From Methylobacterium sp. (GTDB taxonomy: Bacteria > Pseudomonadota > Alphaproteobacteria > Rhizobiales > Beijerinckiaceae), in assembly GCA_002928875.1 (NCBI GenBank), contig PERO01000017.1:32057-96056 (forward strand): a stretch of DNA of 64,000 nucleotides, read 5' to 3'. The translations under genes and the position numbers were made by a program. This document shows, in pieces, positions 38,340 through 48,858 of the stretch. The notes beneath the pieces are model-generated. The model was given only the letters and a program-made list of their open reading frames with translations. It had not been told where the DNA came from and did not search any database. Every line of letters starts with the position of its first letter. Positions within the stretch are counted from its first letter, which is position 1.

Positions 38340-39593
38340 TCACCAATCCGCATCCTTGCCGATCGCGTTCACCGGCAATTCCGTGCCGAAGCTGTAGCGC
38401 ACCGGCCGCTCCACGGCGGAGACCCATTGCGCAAGCTCCTGCCGGATGCGCTGCTCGAGATCGTCGATCGTCTGGCCCTTGTCCGGCACCACGAAGGCCT
38501 TGAGGCGGATCGCGGCCTCGTTCTCGGCATTGCCGTCGAGGCGGATGAGGCAGCGCGAGACGCCGGGCATCGCCTCGATCACGGCGGCGATGCGGGCGGG
38601 ATAGACATTCGTGCCGCCGATCTGCACGGCCTGGTCGAGCCGCCCGGCGGGGCGGAAACCGCCATCCTCGCCGAGGCGTTCCAACCGATCCATGATCGGG
38701 ATTTCCTCGGGCGATCCGTCGCCGAGATCGCGCCAGAGCCGTCGCTCATCCGTGCTGAACCGCCAATGCGGGAAAAGCCGGAACGGCCCTGCGTGATCGT
38801 CGCGCCAGCCGATGCCGGCGGTCTCGGTCGAGCCATAGATTTCCACGAGGCGCGAGAGCCCCGCGGCCTTCAGCGTCTCGGTGAGATCCATGGGCATCGC
38901 GGCGGTGGAGCTGACGCCGGTGACGCCCTCCGGCCATTGCCGGATGTTGCGCAGCAGCACGTTCCACAGGAAGGGCGTGGCGATCACCACGTCGCCCGCC
39001 GTGAGTTGCCGCGCGAGCGCGCCGGGCGCGATCCCCCGCGCATCGATCACCGGGATGTCGAGATGCAGCGGCAGGCCCACGGAGAACAGGAAGCCATAGA
39101 TGTGATGCGGCGGCACGAGGCTCACCACCCGCGTCGCCTCGGGCAGGATCTCGCCGAGCGTCTGCAATTCGGTGTTCAGCCCGCGCATGGAATGCACGCA
39201 GAGCTTCGGCCGGCCCGTGGAGCCGGAGGTGCGGAAGCCGAGATGGTCGGCACGCAGTTCGAGCCCGCGCGCGATCACCGTCACCCATTCTCCCAGCGTG
39301 CGGCGCACGAAGAGGTAATCCTCCACGCCGGATTCGAAGAGGTGGAAGAACTCGTTGGTGGCGGTGCAGAGATCGAGCAGGGCGAGGCTGTCGAAGCCGA
39401 TGCCCCGCTCGTCGAGGCCGAGGTCATCGCCCCAGCCGAGCCAGGTCTCGGGCGAGACCGAGCACTGGCGGAAGCGCTCCAGTTCGCTCGCGATCAGCGA
39501 GACGGTGATGCGCCGGATGGAGGCCGGATCGAGCGCGAGCCGCCGCGTGCGCCGGGCCCGGCCGGGCGCGAGGGAAAGCCGCGCCAGCACCAT
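38340..39593 (-). CDS. pcl: p-coumarate-CoA-ligase-like AMP-ligase, probable PYP chromophore activator (pCL)
   Basis: A 417-residue adenylate-forming enzyme, shorter than usual 500+ residue CoA ligases and close to the pCL of PYP-bearing Rhodobacter. It has the P-loop FRTSGSTGRPK (120-130), YGSTETAGIG (253-262), GRLDQAVQIGGTNVYP and a terminal IGKDADW lysine motif. The N-terminal 100 residues include GFDSLALLDL, resembling the serine loop of an acyl carrier domain. Its ATG overlaps the upstream stop as TGATG. The nearby PYP gene supports activation of p-hydroxycinnamic acid for attachment to the PYP cysteine; I infer this from context. Confidence 0.78.
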   Translation of the reverse strand: MVLARLSLAPGRARRTRRLALDPASIRRITVSLIASELERFRQCSVSPETWLGWGDDLGLDERGIGFDSLALLDLCTATNEFFHLFESGVEDYLFVRRTLGEWVTVIARGLELRADHLGFRTSGSTGRPKLCVHSMRGLNTELQTLGEILPEATRVVSLVPPHHIYGFLFSVGLPLHLDIPVIDARGIAPGALARQLTAGDVVIATPFLWNVLLRNIRQWPEGVTGVSSTAAMPMDLTETLKAAGLSRLVEIYGSTETAGIGWRDDHAGPFRLFPHWRFSTDERRLWRDLGDGSPEEIPIMDRLERLGEDGGFRPAGRLDQAVQIGGTNVYPARIAAVIEAMPGVSRCLIRLDGNAENEAAIRLKAFVVPDKGQTIDDLEQRIRQELAQWVSAVERPVRYSFGTELPVNAIGKDADW

Positions 39594-40108
39594 CAGCCGA
39601 CATCCAGCTCGTAGAGGATCTCGCCGACGAGGTCGCCGAACTGGCGCTTCGCCTCTTCCATGCGCAGGCGGATGCCGAGGCCCTTCAGCGCGAGCAGGCT
39701 GGTCGCCACGTCCTCGCCGGGGTTTTCCAGCTCGATCGCGTCGATGTCGATCGTCGGATCGTAGCCCTCGAGCAGTTCGACGAGTTCCTCGAACTCGTCC
39801 GCGCCATAGACGCGGAACAGGTCGCGCTGGTTCTCGTCGCGGGTGAACATCTTCACGGCCACCACGAAGGCGCCGGTGGTTTTCCGGTAGATGGAAATCT
39901 CGTACCAGAAGGGCAGGCCGGGCTGGTAGCTCATGGCCGTGCAGAGCAATGTGCCGTGGAACTTCACGGCGCGCCCGCCCGTGCGGCGCAGCTTCACCGC
40001 CTCCGGCAGGGCCGGCACGGGCATACCGGGTTCGGGGCTGCGCGAGGGCATCGCCATGGCTTCCGCGGGGCGCTCCAGCGCCTGTTCAATCACGTTCAAT
40101 CGAGACAT
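39593..40108 (-). CDS. conserved-looking protein of the PYP/gas vesicle island, unknown function
   Basis: A 171-residue soluble protein with no recognised domain. A mixed alpha/beta body (AVKFHGTLLCTAMSYQPG, FWYEISIYRKTTGAFVVAVK) is followed by acidic EFEELVELLEGYDPTIDID and a helical end. GGAG precedes the ATG. It overlaps the upstream gene by 13 bases and pcl by one base, so it is coupled in a three-gene operon with the chromophore ligase. Confidence 0.75.
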   Translation of the reverse strand: MSRLNVIEQALERPAEAMAMPSRSPEPGMPVPALPEAVKLRRTGGRAVKFHGTLLCTAMSYQPGLPFWYEISIYRKTTGAFVVAVKMFTRDENQRDLFRVYGADEFEELVELLEGYDPTIDIDAIELENPGEDVATSLLALKGLGIRLRMEEAKRQFGDLVGEILYELDVG

Positions 40109-40656
40109 GGATCGCTCCGTTCGGGGGTGAGTTCCGCCGTCGGGGATGCGGGCGGCGGAGGAGGGGGAACCGGCGAGGGGTTGAGCACCTCGGCGCAGAG
40201 CAGGGCGAAATCGCGCCGGATCTGCGTGATGCGCCGGCTGAAGGCGGCATGGGCGGCGAGCACCGCCTCGGCAGGCTCTCCGAGCAGCATCTCCGCCGGG
40301 AAGGCGAGCAGCGCGCTCGCGTCGATCCGGGTGAAATCCTCGGCGATGAGCACGGCCCGCGTGCCGCGTACCGCACGGACGAGCTGCGGGCGGCCGCCGG
40401 CGAGGCTGCGTTCCAGCACCAGCACGAGTTCGCCGCCGGGGCTTGAGAACAGCCGGATATGCAGGGTCATGTCGGGCTCGAGCGTCGCGGCGCGCTGGGC
40501 CGAAAGCAGGTGCTCCGCCTCGAGGCGCAGGGGCCGCGCGCCCGGCCGCTGGAGGCGCAGGCCGGTGGCGGCGGAGTGGCCCGGACGCGGCGTCGCGCGG
40601 CCGTGATGGGCCGGGACCAGGGCGCGAAACTCGTCGGTGAGCGTGATCGAATTCAT
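40096..40656 (-). CDS. protein of unknown function, first gene of the pcl operon
   Basis: A 186-residue ORF (MNSITLTDEFRALVPAHHGR) without a signal. The centre (AEHLLSAQRAATLEPDMTLHIRLFSSPGGELVLVLERS) looks like beta structure, followed by a helical stretch and a proline-rich tail (SPVPPPPPPASP). It overlaps the next gene by 13 bases. No family recognised. The longer upstream frame is not used because it reads through the promoter region and repeats. Confidence 0.65.
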   Translation of the reverse strand: MNSITLTDEFRALVPAHHGRATPRPGHSAATGLRLQRPGARPLRLEAEHLLSAQRAATLEPDMTLHIRLFSSPGGELVLVLERSLAGGRPQLVRAVRGTRAVLIAEDFTRIDASALLAFPAEMLLGEPAEAVLAAHAAFSRRITQIRRDFALLCAEVLNPSPVPPPPPPASPTAELTPERSDPCLD

Positions 40657-40772
40657 CGAGGACGGGGCCCGGTTCCCAGCGGCGGTAGGGTTAACATCAG
40701 GTAAACGCTGACGACAATCTGGGGTTGTGCCATTCTCCGGCTCGCGCCTCCGGAGAGGACAACCGAAAAGAC

Positions 40773-40802
40773 GCCACCCAGCGAGAAGCCACCCAGCGAG
40801 AA
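40773..40802 (+). repeat. tandem 15-base repeat before the 96-residue gene
   Basis: GCCACCCAGCGAGAA is present twice without gap (40773-40787 and 40788-40802) and a third partial GCCAC follows. It lies in the leader of the gene at 40823, just before its ribosome binding site. Could be a regulator-binding repeat or recent duplication. Confidence 0.8.
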
Positions 40803-40822
40803 GCCACGAGGAGAGGACAGCC

Positions 40823-41113
40823 ATGGCATTCCGGCCGACCGTCGAACCCCGCCGCCTCACGATTGCCCGGGAGGCGGGCCTGCAGGCCGCCCGCTACCTG
40901 GTGTTCGATCCGCGCTACTGGATCGAGCAGGCATCGCTCGCCGGCGTGCGGTTCGAACTCCTGGAGCGCGGCGGCTTCGTGACGAACTGCGTCGACGCGG
41001 ATTTCGAGGTCGCGGTGTTCCTCGAAGGCTGGCTCGACGGCACCGGGGGTGCGGCGAGCCGGGTGGAACACGTTTTGCGCGGAAGGGCGGAGCCGCGGCA
41101 TCTCCTGCAGTGA
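40823..41113 (+). CDS. small protein of unknown function in the PYP island
   Basis: A 96-residue ORF with a strong GAGGAGAGG site before the ATG. The sequence (REAGLQAARYLVFDPRYWIEQASLAGVRFELLERGGFV) is compact and acidic with no recognised domain. It is the only rightward gene between pcl and pyp and converges on pyp with 23 bases between. Its 17-base leader is identical to that of the gene at 41557-41961. Confidence 0.7.
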   Translation: MAFRPTVEPRRLTIAREAGLQAARYLVFDPRYWIEQASLAGVRFELLERGGFVTNCVDADFEVAVFLEGWLDGTGGAASRVEHVLRGRAEPRHLLQ

Positions 41114-41136
41114 TGCGCGCCGCCCCTGCATCGCCC

Positions 41137-41511
41137 TCAGACCCGCTTGACGAACATCCAGCAGGTCTGCCCGTCCGGTGCGCTCTTCATGTGGATGCGC
41201 ACCCGCACCGGCTTCATCTTGTAGTCGAACTCGTAATCGAACAGCGTGTTGATGTTGCCGGTCTGGTAGAACTTCAGGAATTCGCCATGGAAGCGCTTGC
41301 CCTTGGCGCAGGGCGCGATGTCATCGAAGAAGCGCTTGCCGAGGCACGAGCCGGGGTCGCGCCCGGCAATGAGGCCCTCGGCCTGGTTGTATTTCAAGAT
41401 CTTGCCGCTGCGATCGAGCATCACCGCGCCGAAGGGCAGCATTTCCGCGCGATGCGGCTCCCGCTGGAGGATGTTGTCGACGTCTTTCGAACCGAAGGGG
41501 ATGACTTCCAT
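41137..41511 (-). CDS. pyp: photoactive yellow protein (blue-light sensor)
   Basis: A 124-residue PAS-fold protein aligning end to end with Halorhodospira PYP (125 residues). Chromophore pocket residues are kept: Y41 and E45 (LKYNQAEG), R51 (GRD), the attachment cysteine C68 (DIAPCAKG) and M99; the residue equivalent to T50 is alanine (A49). It ends FVKRV like the type protein. It should bind p-coumaric acid by thioester and photocycle under blue light. GGAAAGG lies 8 bases before the ATG. It is second in a two-gene operon with its own promoter, inside a gas vesicle island. Confidence 0.95.
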   Translation of the reverse strand: MEVIPFGSKDVDNILQREPHRAEMLPFGAVMLDRSGKILKYNQAEGLIAGRDPGSCLGKRFFDDIAPCAKGKRFHGEFLKFYQTGNINTLFDYEFDYKMKPVRVRIHMKSAPDGQTCWMFVKRV

Positions 41512-41556
41512 ACTCGTGACCTTTCCGAGCGCCTGTCTTGAAGGGGATGACCGGGG

Positions 41557-41961
41557 TTAGTCTTCGTTCGAGAGCCAGTTCTTGCCCCGCGTGAGCGACA
41601 TATCGACGATGCGCTCGACATAGACGTGATCGGGGGCGTTGCGGCCGTCGCGCTGGACCCAGCGGTAATCGTTTTCGCCCATCGAGATGATGCATTGCGG
41701 CACCGCCTCGAAGCGACTCTTGGCGTGGAACTTCTGGGCGTCGAGTTCCATGTCGGCATTCGGCTCGCCGAATTCCGCGAGCATCTTCAGCTCTTCCGTC
41801 GAGCCCTCCGCCCGCAGTTTTTCCGTGCGGGCTATGATCTCGGCGGCGGCCTCCAGTACCCATTCGGCATAGGGCCCCCGCACCACGAGATCACAGTCGG
41901 GATACGAAAACTCAAAGCGGCCGGCGACTTTCCGGAGGTGCCCCAACGTCTCGTCCGACAT
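41557..41961 (-). CDS. PYP-operon partner protein, unknown function
   Basis: A 134-residue soluble protein (MSDETLGHLRKVAGRFEFSY). The N-terminal part (RFEFSYPDCDLVVRGPYAEWVLEAAAEIIARTEKL) and the end (QCIISMGENDYRWVQRDGRNAPDHVYVERIVDMS) look like an alpha/beta domain of no recognised family. It lies 45 bases upstream of pyp, behind the promoter at 42035-42064, so it is probably co-expressed with PYP and a candidate partner. GGAGAGG lies 5 bases before the ATG. Confidence 0.78.
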   Translation of the reverse strand: MSDETLGHLRKVAGRFEFSYPDCDLVVRGPYAEWVLEAAAEIIARTEKLRAEGSTEELKMLAEFGEPNADMELDAQKFHAKSRFEAVPQCIISMGENDYRWVQRDGRNAPDHVYVERIVDMSLTRGKNWLSNED

Positions 41962-42034
41962 GCTGTCCTCTCCTCGTGCTTGTGCGACATCGGCAGGCTT
42001 ACGAGAATCAGTTGCGATGGCCTGTCTGTCTGCA

Positions 42035-42064
42035 ATTATAAGTTGTGTATAGAAGTTAAAGCAA
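42035..42064 (-). promoter_or_regulatory. promoter of the pyp operon
   Basis: On the minus strand TTGCTT (42064-42059), 18-base spacer, TATAAT (42040-42035). The -10 is a perfect consensus in an AT-rich gap between the gvp operon end and this operon. It would start RNA about 65 bases before the ATG at 41961. Confidence 0.75.
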
Positions 42065-42097
42065 TCCTAAGCTGCGGTGATTCCGCGCGGATTCTTT

Positions 42098-43684
42098 TCA
42101 GCCATTCATCGCCTTGGCCGGTTGGGGGGCGAGCGCCGAGACCTCCTTGCTCACCGCCGCGGCGATGGCGAGGAACTCCGCGGTCTGCGCCGCGATGGCT
42201 TGCGCTGCGGCCTGGATCGCCTGCTGGCCCTCCTCGCCCGCGGGCCGCCCCGGCGCGCCGCGCGCCGTGCGCAGATGGCGCGCGGTATCCGCGAGATCGA
42301 GGCAGATCGCCTCCGTGCGCCGGACCGCCTCGAGGAATTGCCGCGCGAGCGTCTCGGCCGGCGCGACCTCCGCCGCGAGGCCCTCGCGCATCTCGGCATG
42401 GCGTTCGCGCAAGGCCTCGGCGATCGCTTGCAGATCGGGCGAGGGCTCCGGCGGGAACCGGTCGATCTTCTCGCCGAGCCGCTGCAATTCGCCCGCGAGC
42501 GTTTCGAGGATCGGCCGGAATGCGCCGAGATCGGGGGATGTCTCCGAAGCCGTCGCGGGCACGCTCTCCACGCTCGCGAGGTTGCGCGTCGCCTCGTCGA
42601 AGCGGTCGACCCCCTCGCCGAGCCGGCGCAGCAGCATCTGGAAGGCGACGACGGATTTCTCGAGGCCCGGGCGCAGCCCCGCGAGATCGGTTGCCGCCCC
42701 GGTCGCAGGGGCGACGCTGGCGGCAGCGGGCGCGCGTTCCACGAGGGCATCGAGCCGCGTGCGCATGCTCTCGAACTCCTCCGCGACGCTGCGCCCGAGC
42801 AATTGCAGGCCGACGCCCAGTTGCTGGATCTGCCGGCCCTGGCTCTCCTGCCGCACCTTCTCGGCCAGCATCTCCGGCGAGATCAGCGGGAGGTCGGGCG
42901 CAGGGGCTGGCCTCTGCTCGAGATCTCTCGCCTCGAGCCGTTTTTCGATGGCCTCCAGCCGGTCGAGCAGCGGCGCGAGATCGAAGGCGGGCGCTGCCGG
43001 CGCGGACGAGGGCATGGGCGAGGGCATGGGCGGGGAAGCGGGGATCGGCCCGCTTTCCTCCAGCACGCGCACGCGCTCGGTCAGTCGTTCGGTCGCGAGC
43101 CGCATCCCCTCGGCATAGATGCCGAATTGCCGGAGCAGCAGGCGCATGCCCACCATCTGGCGATGTCCGATGGCCTGCTCGGCAGAGAAGGTCGGCATTG
43201 CCTCGATCTCGCGTTCGCGCTTCTCCGGCAGGGCGGGCGCGGGCGCGTTCGCCAGCGTTTCGATGCGCGTCTCCAGCATCGCCAGCCGTTCGAGGATCGG
43301 CGAGAGATCGGGCGGGGCGAGGCGCTGGGCGCTCATCTGCTCCATGTGCTGCGAATAATGGCTGAGCGTCACGCGGAAGCCGATCAGCAGCCGCTCCAGC
43401 CCCGCCTTCTGGGCCATGAACAATGCGGCCGGGCCCGGCTCGCGCCTCGGTGGCTCGGGTTTCCGGTCGAGGGCTTCGGCGATGCGCGCGGCCAGCCGTT
43501 CCTCCAGCGCGGCGATGCGCTCGTCCCAGAGGTCGGGTGCCTGCGCGGCGCGGATGCTGGCGCTGAACATCTCGGCAAACCGGTTGAGCGCGGAGGTCAC
43601 CTGCTCCGCCTTGCCGAGCGCGTGGATCAGATGGCCGCCGGCTTCCTCGCCGGGCGCATCGGGCGGGTTCGCGGTCCTTGTCAT
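42098..43684 (-). CDS. large coiled-coil protein at the end of the gas vesicle operon
   Basis: A 528-residue protein made mainly of repeated amphipathic helices, for example LDRLEAIEKRLEARDLEQ, PILERLAMLETRIETLA and PILETLAGELQRLGEKIDRF, separated by proline-rich linkers. No enzyme motif and no signal. The repeated L-x2-R/E-L-x3-L-E pattern at regular spacing suggests a rod-like scaffold. It follows gvpK by 40 bases and is last in the operon. A role in clustering or strengthening vesicles, like GvpC, is a guess; there is no GvpC homologue in the window. Confidence 0.8.
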   Translation of the reverse strand: MTRTANPPDAPGEEAGGHLIHALGKAEQVTSALNRFAEMFSASIRAAQAPDLWDERIAALEERLAARIAEALDRKPEPPRREPGPAALFMAQKAGLERLLIGFRVTLSHYSQHMEQMSAQRLAPPDLSPILERLAMLETRIETLANAPAPALPEKREREIEAMPTFSAEQAIGHRQMVGMRLLLRQFGIYAEGMRLATERLTERVRVLEESGPIPASPPMPSPMPSSAPAAPAFDLAPLLDRLEAIEKRLEARDLEQRPAPAPDLPLISPEMLAEKVRQESQGRQIQQLGVGLQLLGRSVAEEFESMRTRLDALVERAPAAASVAPATGAATDLAGLRPGLEKSVVAFQMLLRRLGEGVDRFDEATRNLASVESVPATASETSPDLGAFRPILETLAGELQRLGEKIDRFPPEPSPDLQAIAEALRERHAEMREGLAAEVAPAETLARQFLEAVRRTEAICLDLADTARHLRTARGAPGRPAGEEGQQAIQAAAQAIAAQTAEFLAIAAAVSKEVSALAPQPAKAMNG

Positions 43685-43724
43685 GCCTGTGGCTCCTCCG
43701 ATAGCGTTTCCGGCCCGGGCCTGT

Positions 43725-44090
43725 TCACACCAGCCGGCCCAGCGGGCCGAGATCGATGGTGAGGTCCCCGGGCGACAATCCGAATTCTGCGGCGAGGCTG
43801 ATGATGCGCGCCCGCGCCTGCATCAGGGTGGTGCCCAGAACCTCCTCCTGCTCGGCGCTGAGCGAGCCCGCCTCCATGCGGCGGATCGCCTGCATCTCCA
43901 TGAGCTGGCGGAGGAATTCCATCAGCGCGAGGGCGAGCCGCGCGAGATCCTGCTCGACATTCTTCGGGTCGATCGCGAGCGTGGGGGCGGACCCGCGCGG
44001 CGCGTTCATCGCGGCATCGAGGCCCGCGAGGCCGGGCAATTCTCGCAGGGGCAGTTCGCTGATGCGGAAGGGGTGCGGATGCCCGGTCAT
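43725..44090 (-). CDS. gvpK: gas vesicle protein GvpK
   Basis: A 121-residue protein. The family core is IDPKNVEQDLARLALALMEFLRQLMEMQAIRRMEAGSL followed by ISLAAEFGLSPGDLTIDLGPLGRL, both diagnostic of GvpK, an accessory assembly factor. The start overlaps the upstream GvpF/L-type stop as ATGA. Confidence 0.95.
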   Translation of the reverse strand: MTGHPHPFRISELPLRELPGLAGLDAAMNAPRGSAPTLAIDPKNVEQDLARLALALMEFLRQLMEMQAIRRMEAGSLSAEQEEVLGTTLMQARARIISLAAEFGLSPGDLTIDLGPLGRLV

Positions 44091-44695
44091 GCCGGTTTTC
44101 TCCGGTCCAGGAACAGCGGTGCGAGCCCCGCCGCCGCATAGGCCGGCCAGGGCCCGGTAAGCCGCCAGCAGAGGCCCTCGGCCTCGCCCGCGAGCAAGGC
44201 CGCGAGGCGCGGGCGCGTCCAGCCGCGATCCATCCAGAAGATCAGATCCAGGGTGTCATCCCCGCGCTTGCGCTGCGCCACGAAGCGGCTGCCCTCGGCC
44301 TCAAGGCGCACCGCGCGTGCGCCCGCTTCGGCCGCGAGCCGCGCCTGCCCCGCCTGCCGGCGCGCCCGCGCCTTCAGGAAATCGCGGCCGGTTTCGGGCG
44401 CCTCGATCTCGGGCGCGAGCGTGCCGCGCAGGAGCCATTCGACGCCGCCGCCGAGGCTCGCGAGGCGATCCGCGAGGATCAGCGCGTGCCGGTCGATCGC
44501 GGAATCGGCACTCGCCGGGCTCTCGAAGGCGATGCCCCAGGGCGCGGGCAGGAAGCGGCCCGCCTCGGCCTCAGCCACCACCTGCCGGTGATGCGCGAGG
44601 AGCGCGGCCGCATCCGCCGCCTCCGGGCAGGGCGCGAGGCGCGGTGCGAGCGCCGGGCCATCCGCGGCGATGCCGAGAAGCGCGAGCCGGGTCAT
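44087..44695 (-). CDS. divergent GvpF/GvpL-family gas vesicle protein
   Basis: A 202-residue member with a shortened N-terminal domain. RDFLKARARRQAGQARLAAEAGARAV and the ending LTGPWPAYAAAGLAPLFL match the C-terminal half of GvpF/L proteins. It overlaps both neighbours as ATGA (upstream GvpA-family gene and downstream gvpK). GvpF/L proteins bind GvpA monomers and help deliver them to the growing vesicle. Confidence 0.85.
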   Translation of the reverse strand: MTRLALLGIAADGPALAPRLAPCPEAADAAALLAHHRQVVAEAEAGRFLPAPWGIAFESPASADSAIDRHALILADRLASLGGGVEWLLRGTLAPEIEAPETGRDFLKARARRQAGQARLAAEAGARAVRLEAEGSRFVAQRKRGDDTLDLIFWMDRGWTRPRLAALLAGEAEGLCWRLTGPWPAYAAAGLAPLFLDRRKPA

Positions 44696-44916
44696 GCCGC
44701 GGCCTCCGTGGCGGGAAATGTGGGCGTCATCGCCGGCTGGCGCGTCGCGACCGAGGAGACGAAGAGCTTCAGCCCGACCTGCACGAGATCGATATCGGCG
44801 ACCGCGAGCACGAGTTCGCCCTCGATGATGACGCCGATATCGAGCACGCGATCGAGGAGATCGACCAGCGTTTCGGCATCCTCCGGCTCGTCAGCCAGCG
44901 TCACGGGATCAGCCAT
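44692..44916 (-). CDS. GvpA/GvpJ/GvpM-family minor gas vesicle protein
   Basis: A 74-residue protein: ETLVDLLDRVLDIGVIIEGELVLAVADIDLVQVGLKLFVSSV aligns with the GvpA fold but with an acidic central loop, typical of the minor homologues called GvpS or GvpM. Such proteins occur at vesicle tips or in nucleation. The ATG at 44916 lies 8 bases inside the preceding gvpL, and its stop overlaps the next gene as ATGA. Confidence 0.88.
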   Translation of the reverse strand: MADPVTLADEPEDAETLVDLLDRVLDIGVIIEGELVLAVADIDLVQVGLKLFVSSVATRQPAMTPTFPATEAAA

Positions 44917-45652
44917 GTTTCGCCTCCGCTTCGAGAAAATGGAAGGGCGCCCAGGGGCCGGAGACATCGAGAGTCACGCCCGCTTCCGAGAGGCGTTCCG
45001 CAATGGCCGGGAGCTGATCGGCGATGGCATCGAGGTTCTCGCGCGCCACGAGCAGCGCGCGGTCGCGCCGCGTGGGGTTCGCGCCATGGAGCGGCACCAA
45101 CACGTCGCAGGCGCGGGAAATCCACGGCGCGAGCGCGGCTTCCACCAGCGCCATCGCCTCCTCGAGCCGCAACGTGCCGTGGCGCTTGTCGTCCTTCACG
45201 GCCTTGCGCTGGCGCAGGTAGCCGCGCCCATCCGTCGGCGCGGGCCCGGGCAGGGGCGCGGGCCGGGCCGCCGGGCGGAGCGTCACGGCGAGTTCCACCT
45301 GCCCGCCCAGAACCGTGAGCAGCCGCCGGAAATCGCCCGCATGCCCCTCGATGGAGCCCGCGAAGCTCGCGATATCCGGCAGCAAGGCGCGCATCCGCAT
45401 CGGCACCACATCCACCCGCGCGGCGATCTCGGCCAGCACGCGGTGATGCTCGATCGCGAGCGTCGCGATATCGGTGGAGGAACCGAAGGCCTCGGCGATG
45501 GCCTGCGCCTCGCCCTCGAAGCGCGAGAGCACGGCGGCCATTTCCGAGAAGGGCAGAACCTCCAGCCGGCCGCTCTGGCCCGAGGCCATGATGCGCGCGA
45601 GCGAGGGCAGATCACGCTGGTGGACAATGCCATGCGGCAGGAAGGCAGGCAT
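44909..45652 (-). CDS. gvpL: GvpL/GvpF-family gas vesicle protein
   Basis: A 247-residue member beginning MPAFLPHGIVHQRDLPSLAR. Blocks IEHHRVLAEIAARVDVVPMRMRALLPD and YLRQRKAVKDD, and the end LDVSGPWAPFHF, match the GvpF/L family. It starts 12 bases after the J-domain-bearing relative. Confidence 0.9.
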   Translation of the reverse strand: MPAFLPHGIVHQRDLPSLARIMASGQSGRLEVLPFSEMAAVLSRFEGEAQAIAEAFGSSTDIATLAIEHHRVLAEIAARVDVVPMRMRALLPDIASFAGSIEGHAGDFRRLLTVLGGQVELAVTLRPAARPAPLPGPAPTDGRGYLRQRKAVKDDKRHGTLRLEEAMALVEAALAPWISRACDVLVPLHGANPTRRDRALLVARENLDAIADQLPAIAERLSEAGVTLDVSGPWAPFHFLEAEAKHG

Positions 45653-45664
45653 GCTGCGGCTCCT

Positions 45665-46626
45665 CTAGGGGCTCGGTTGCTGGTCGGCCCGCACCACCCG
45701 CAGCAGGGGCGGCGGAGCATCGTTCGGGCGCGCGGGGTTGTCGGGCGTCGCGCCATCCTGCTCCACGATGGAGCGGAGCAGCGCGAAGGATTCCCGCAAG
45801 GCGGCGAACCGCGCGGGGCTGCCGCCCGCATCCGGATGCGCCTCGCGCGATTGCGCCACGAACGCGCGGCGGATCTCGCCGGCCGCGAGGCTCTCGCCCG
45901 GCGCGGGCGCGGGCAGGCCGAGTTCGATCCGCGCGGTCTCGATCCGTGCCGCGCTGACGGGATCGCTGGAGACGCTCGCGAAGGAGCAGGCGGGCAAAGG
46001 TCCCGCGCAGCGGATCTGCAGCAGATCCGGCGCCAGCGCATCGATGGTCGCGAGCGTCGCATCGAGCATCGCCTCGGCCTCCGCGCCGATCAGCACCACG
46101 ATGTTGATCAGCATGTCCGGCCCGTCGGTCGGCATTTCCAGCGTCTCGCGGGCGACCGGTTCGAGCATCGCCCGCAGGCGCAGGCGCAGCCGGCGCGCGG
46201 CATGGCCGGAGGGAAGGGCCGCGCCGTCACCCTCCGGCGTGAATTGCGCGAGAAGCCGCTCCTGCGCGTTGGGCGCACAGCGGATCGTCACGCGGAATTC
46301 GCGCAACAGCCCGTAGCGCTCGATCAGCGCGTGGAGCCGCGCGCGATTGGCCGCGAGGAACGCGCTCACCTCCGCTTCGCCGCGGAATTCCGCGCCGAAC
46401 ACCGCCGGAACGAGCGCGCGGCCGTTCTGCACGGCTTCGAGGCCGCGCTGGTGATCGAGCAGGCCTTTCGCGAGATGATCGCGGCCGAGGCCGAAGAGCC
46501 CCGCCTTCGGCTTCGCGAACACGACGCCTGCGAGATCGCCGGCGACGATCGCGCGCGCGTCCCCCCAGGGGAGGGCGGGCAGAGCCGGCCCGCCGGCGGG
46601 GCAGACGGCCAGAAGCATCAGGCTCG

Positions 46627-46630
<4 letters not shown>
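45665..46630 (-). CDS. GvpF/L-family protein with C-terminal J-like domain
   Basis: A 321-residue protein. Residues 1-215 are GvpF/L-like (LLDHQRGLEAVQNGRALVPAVFGAEF, LLREFRVTIRC, DMLINIVVLI). Residues about 233-290 add ARIELGLPAPAPGESLAAGEIRRAFVAQSREAHPDAGGSPARF, where GEIRRAF helix, HPD tripeptide (265-267) and following helix form a J-domain pattern, the Hsp70-stimulating module. It overlaps the CDC48-type ATPase gene as ATGA, so a GvpA-binding factor with a chaperone contact is made beside an unfoldase. Confidence 0.82.

Positions 46631-48854
<2,224 letters not shown>

Positions 48855-48858
<4 letters not shown>

Noticed and set aside
38340..39593. General fatty-acyl-CoA ligase call
   Set aside because: Length, truncated C-terminal region and position in a PYP island fit the short pCL type better.
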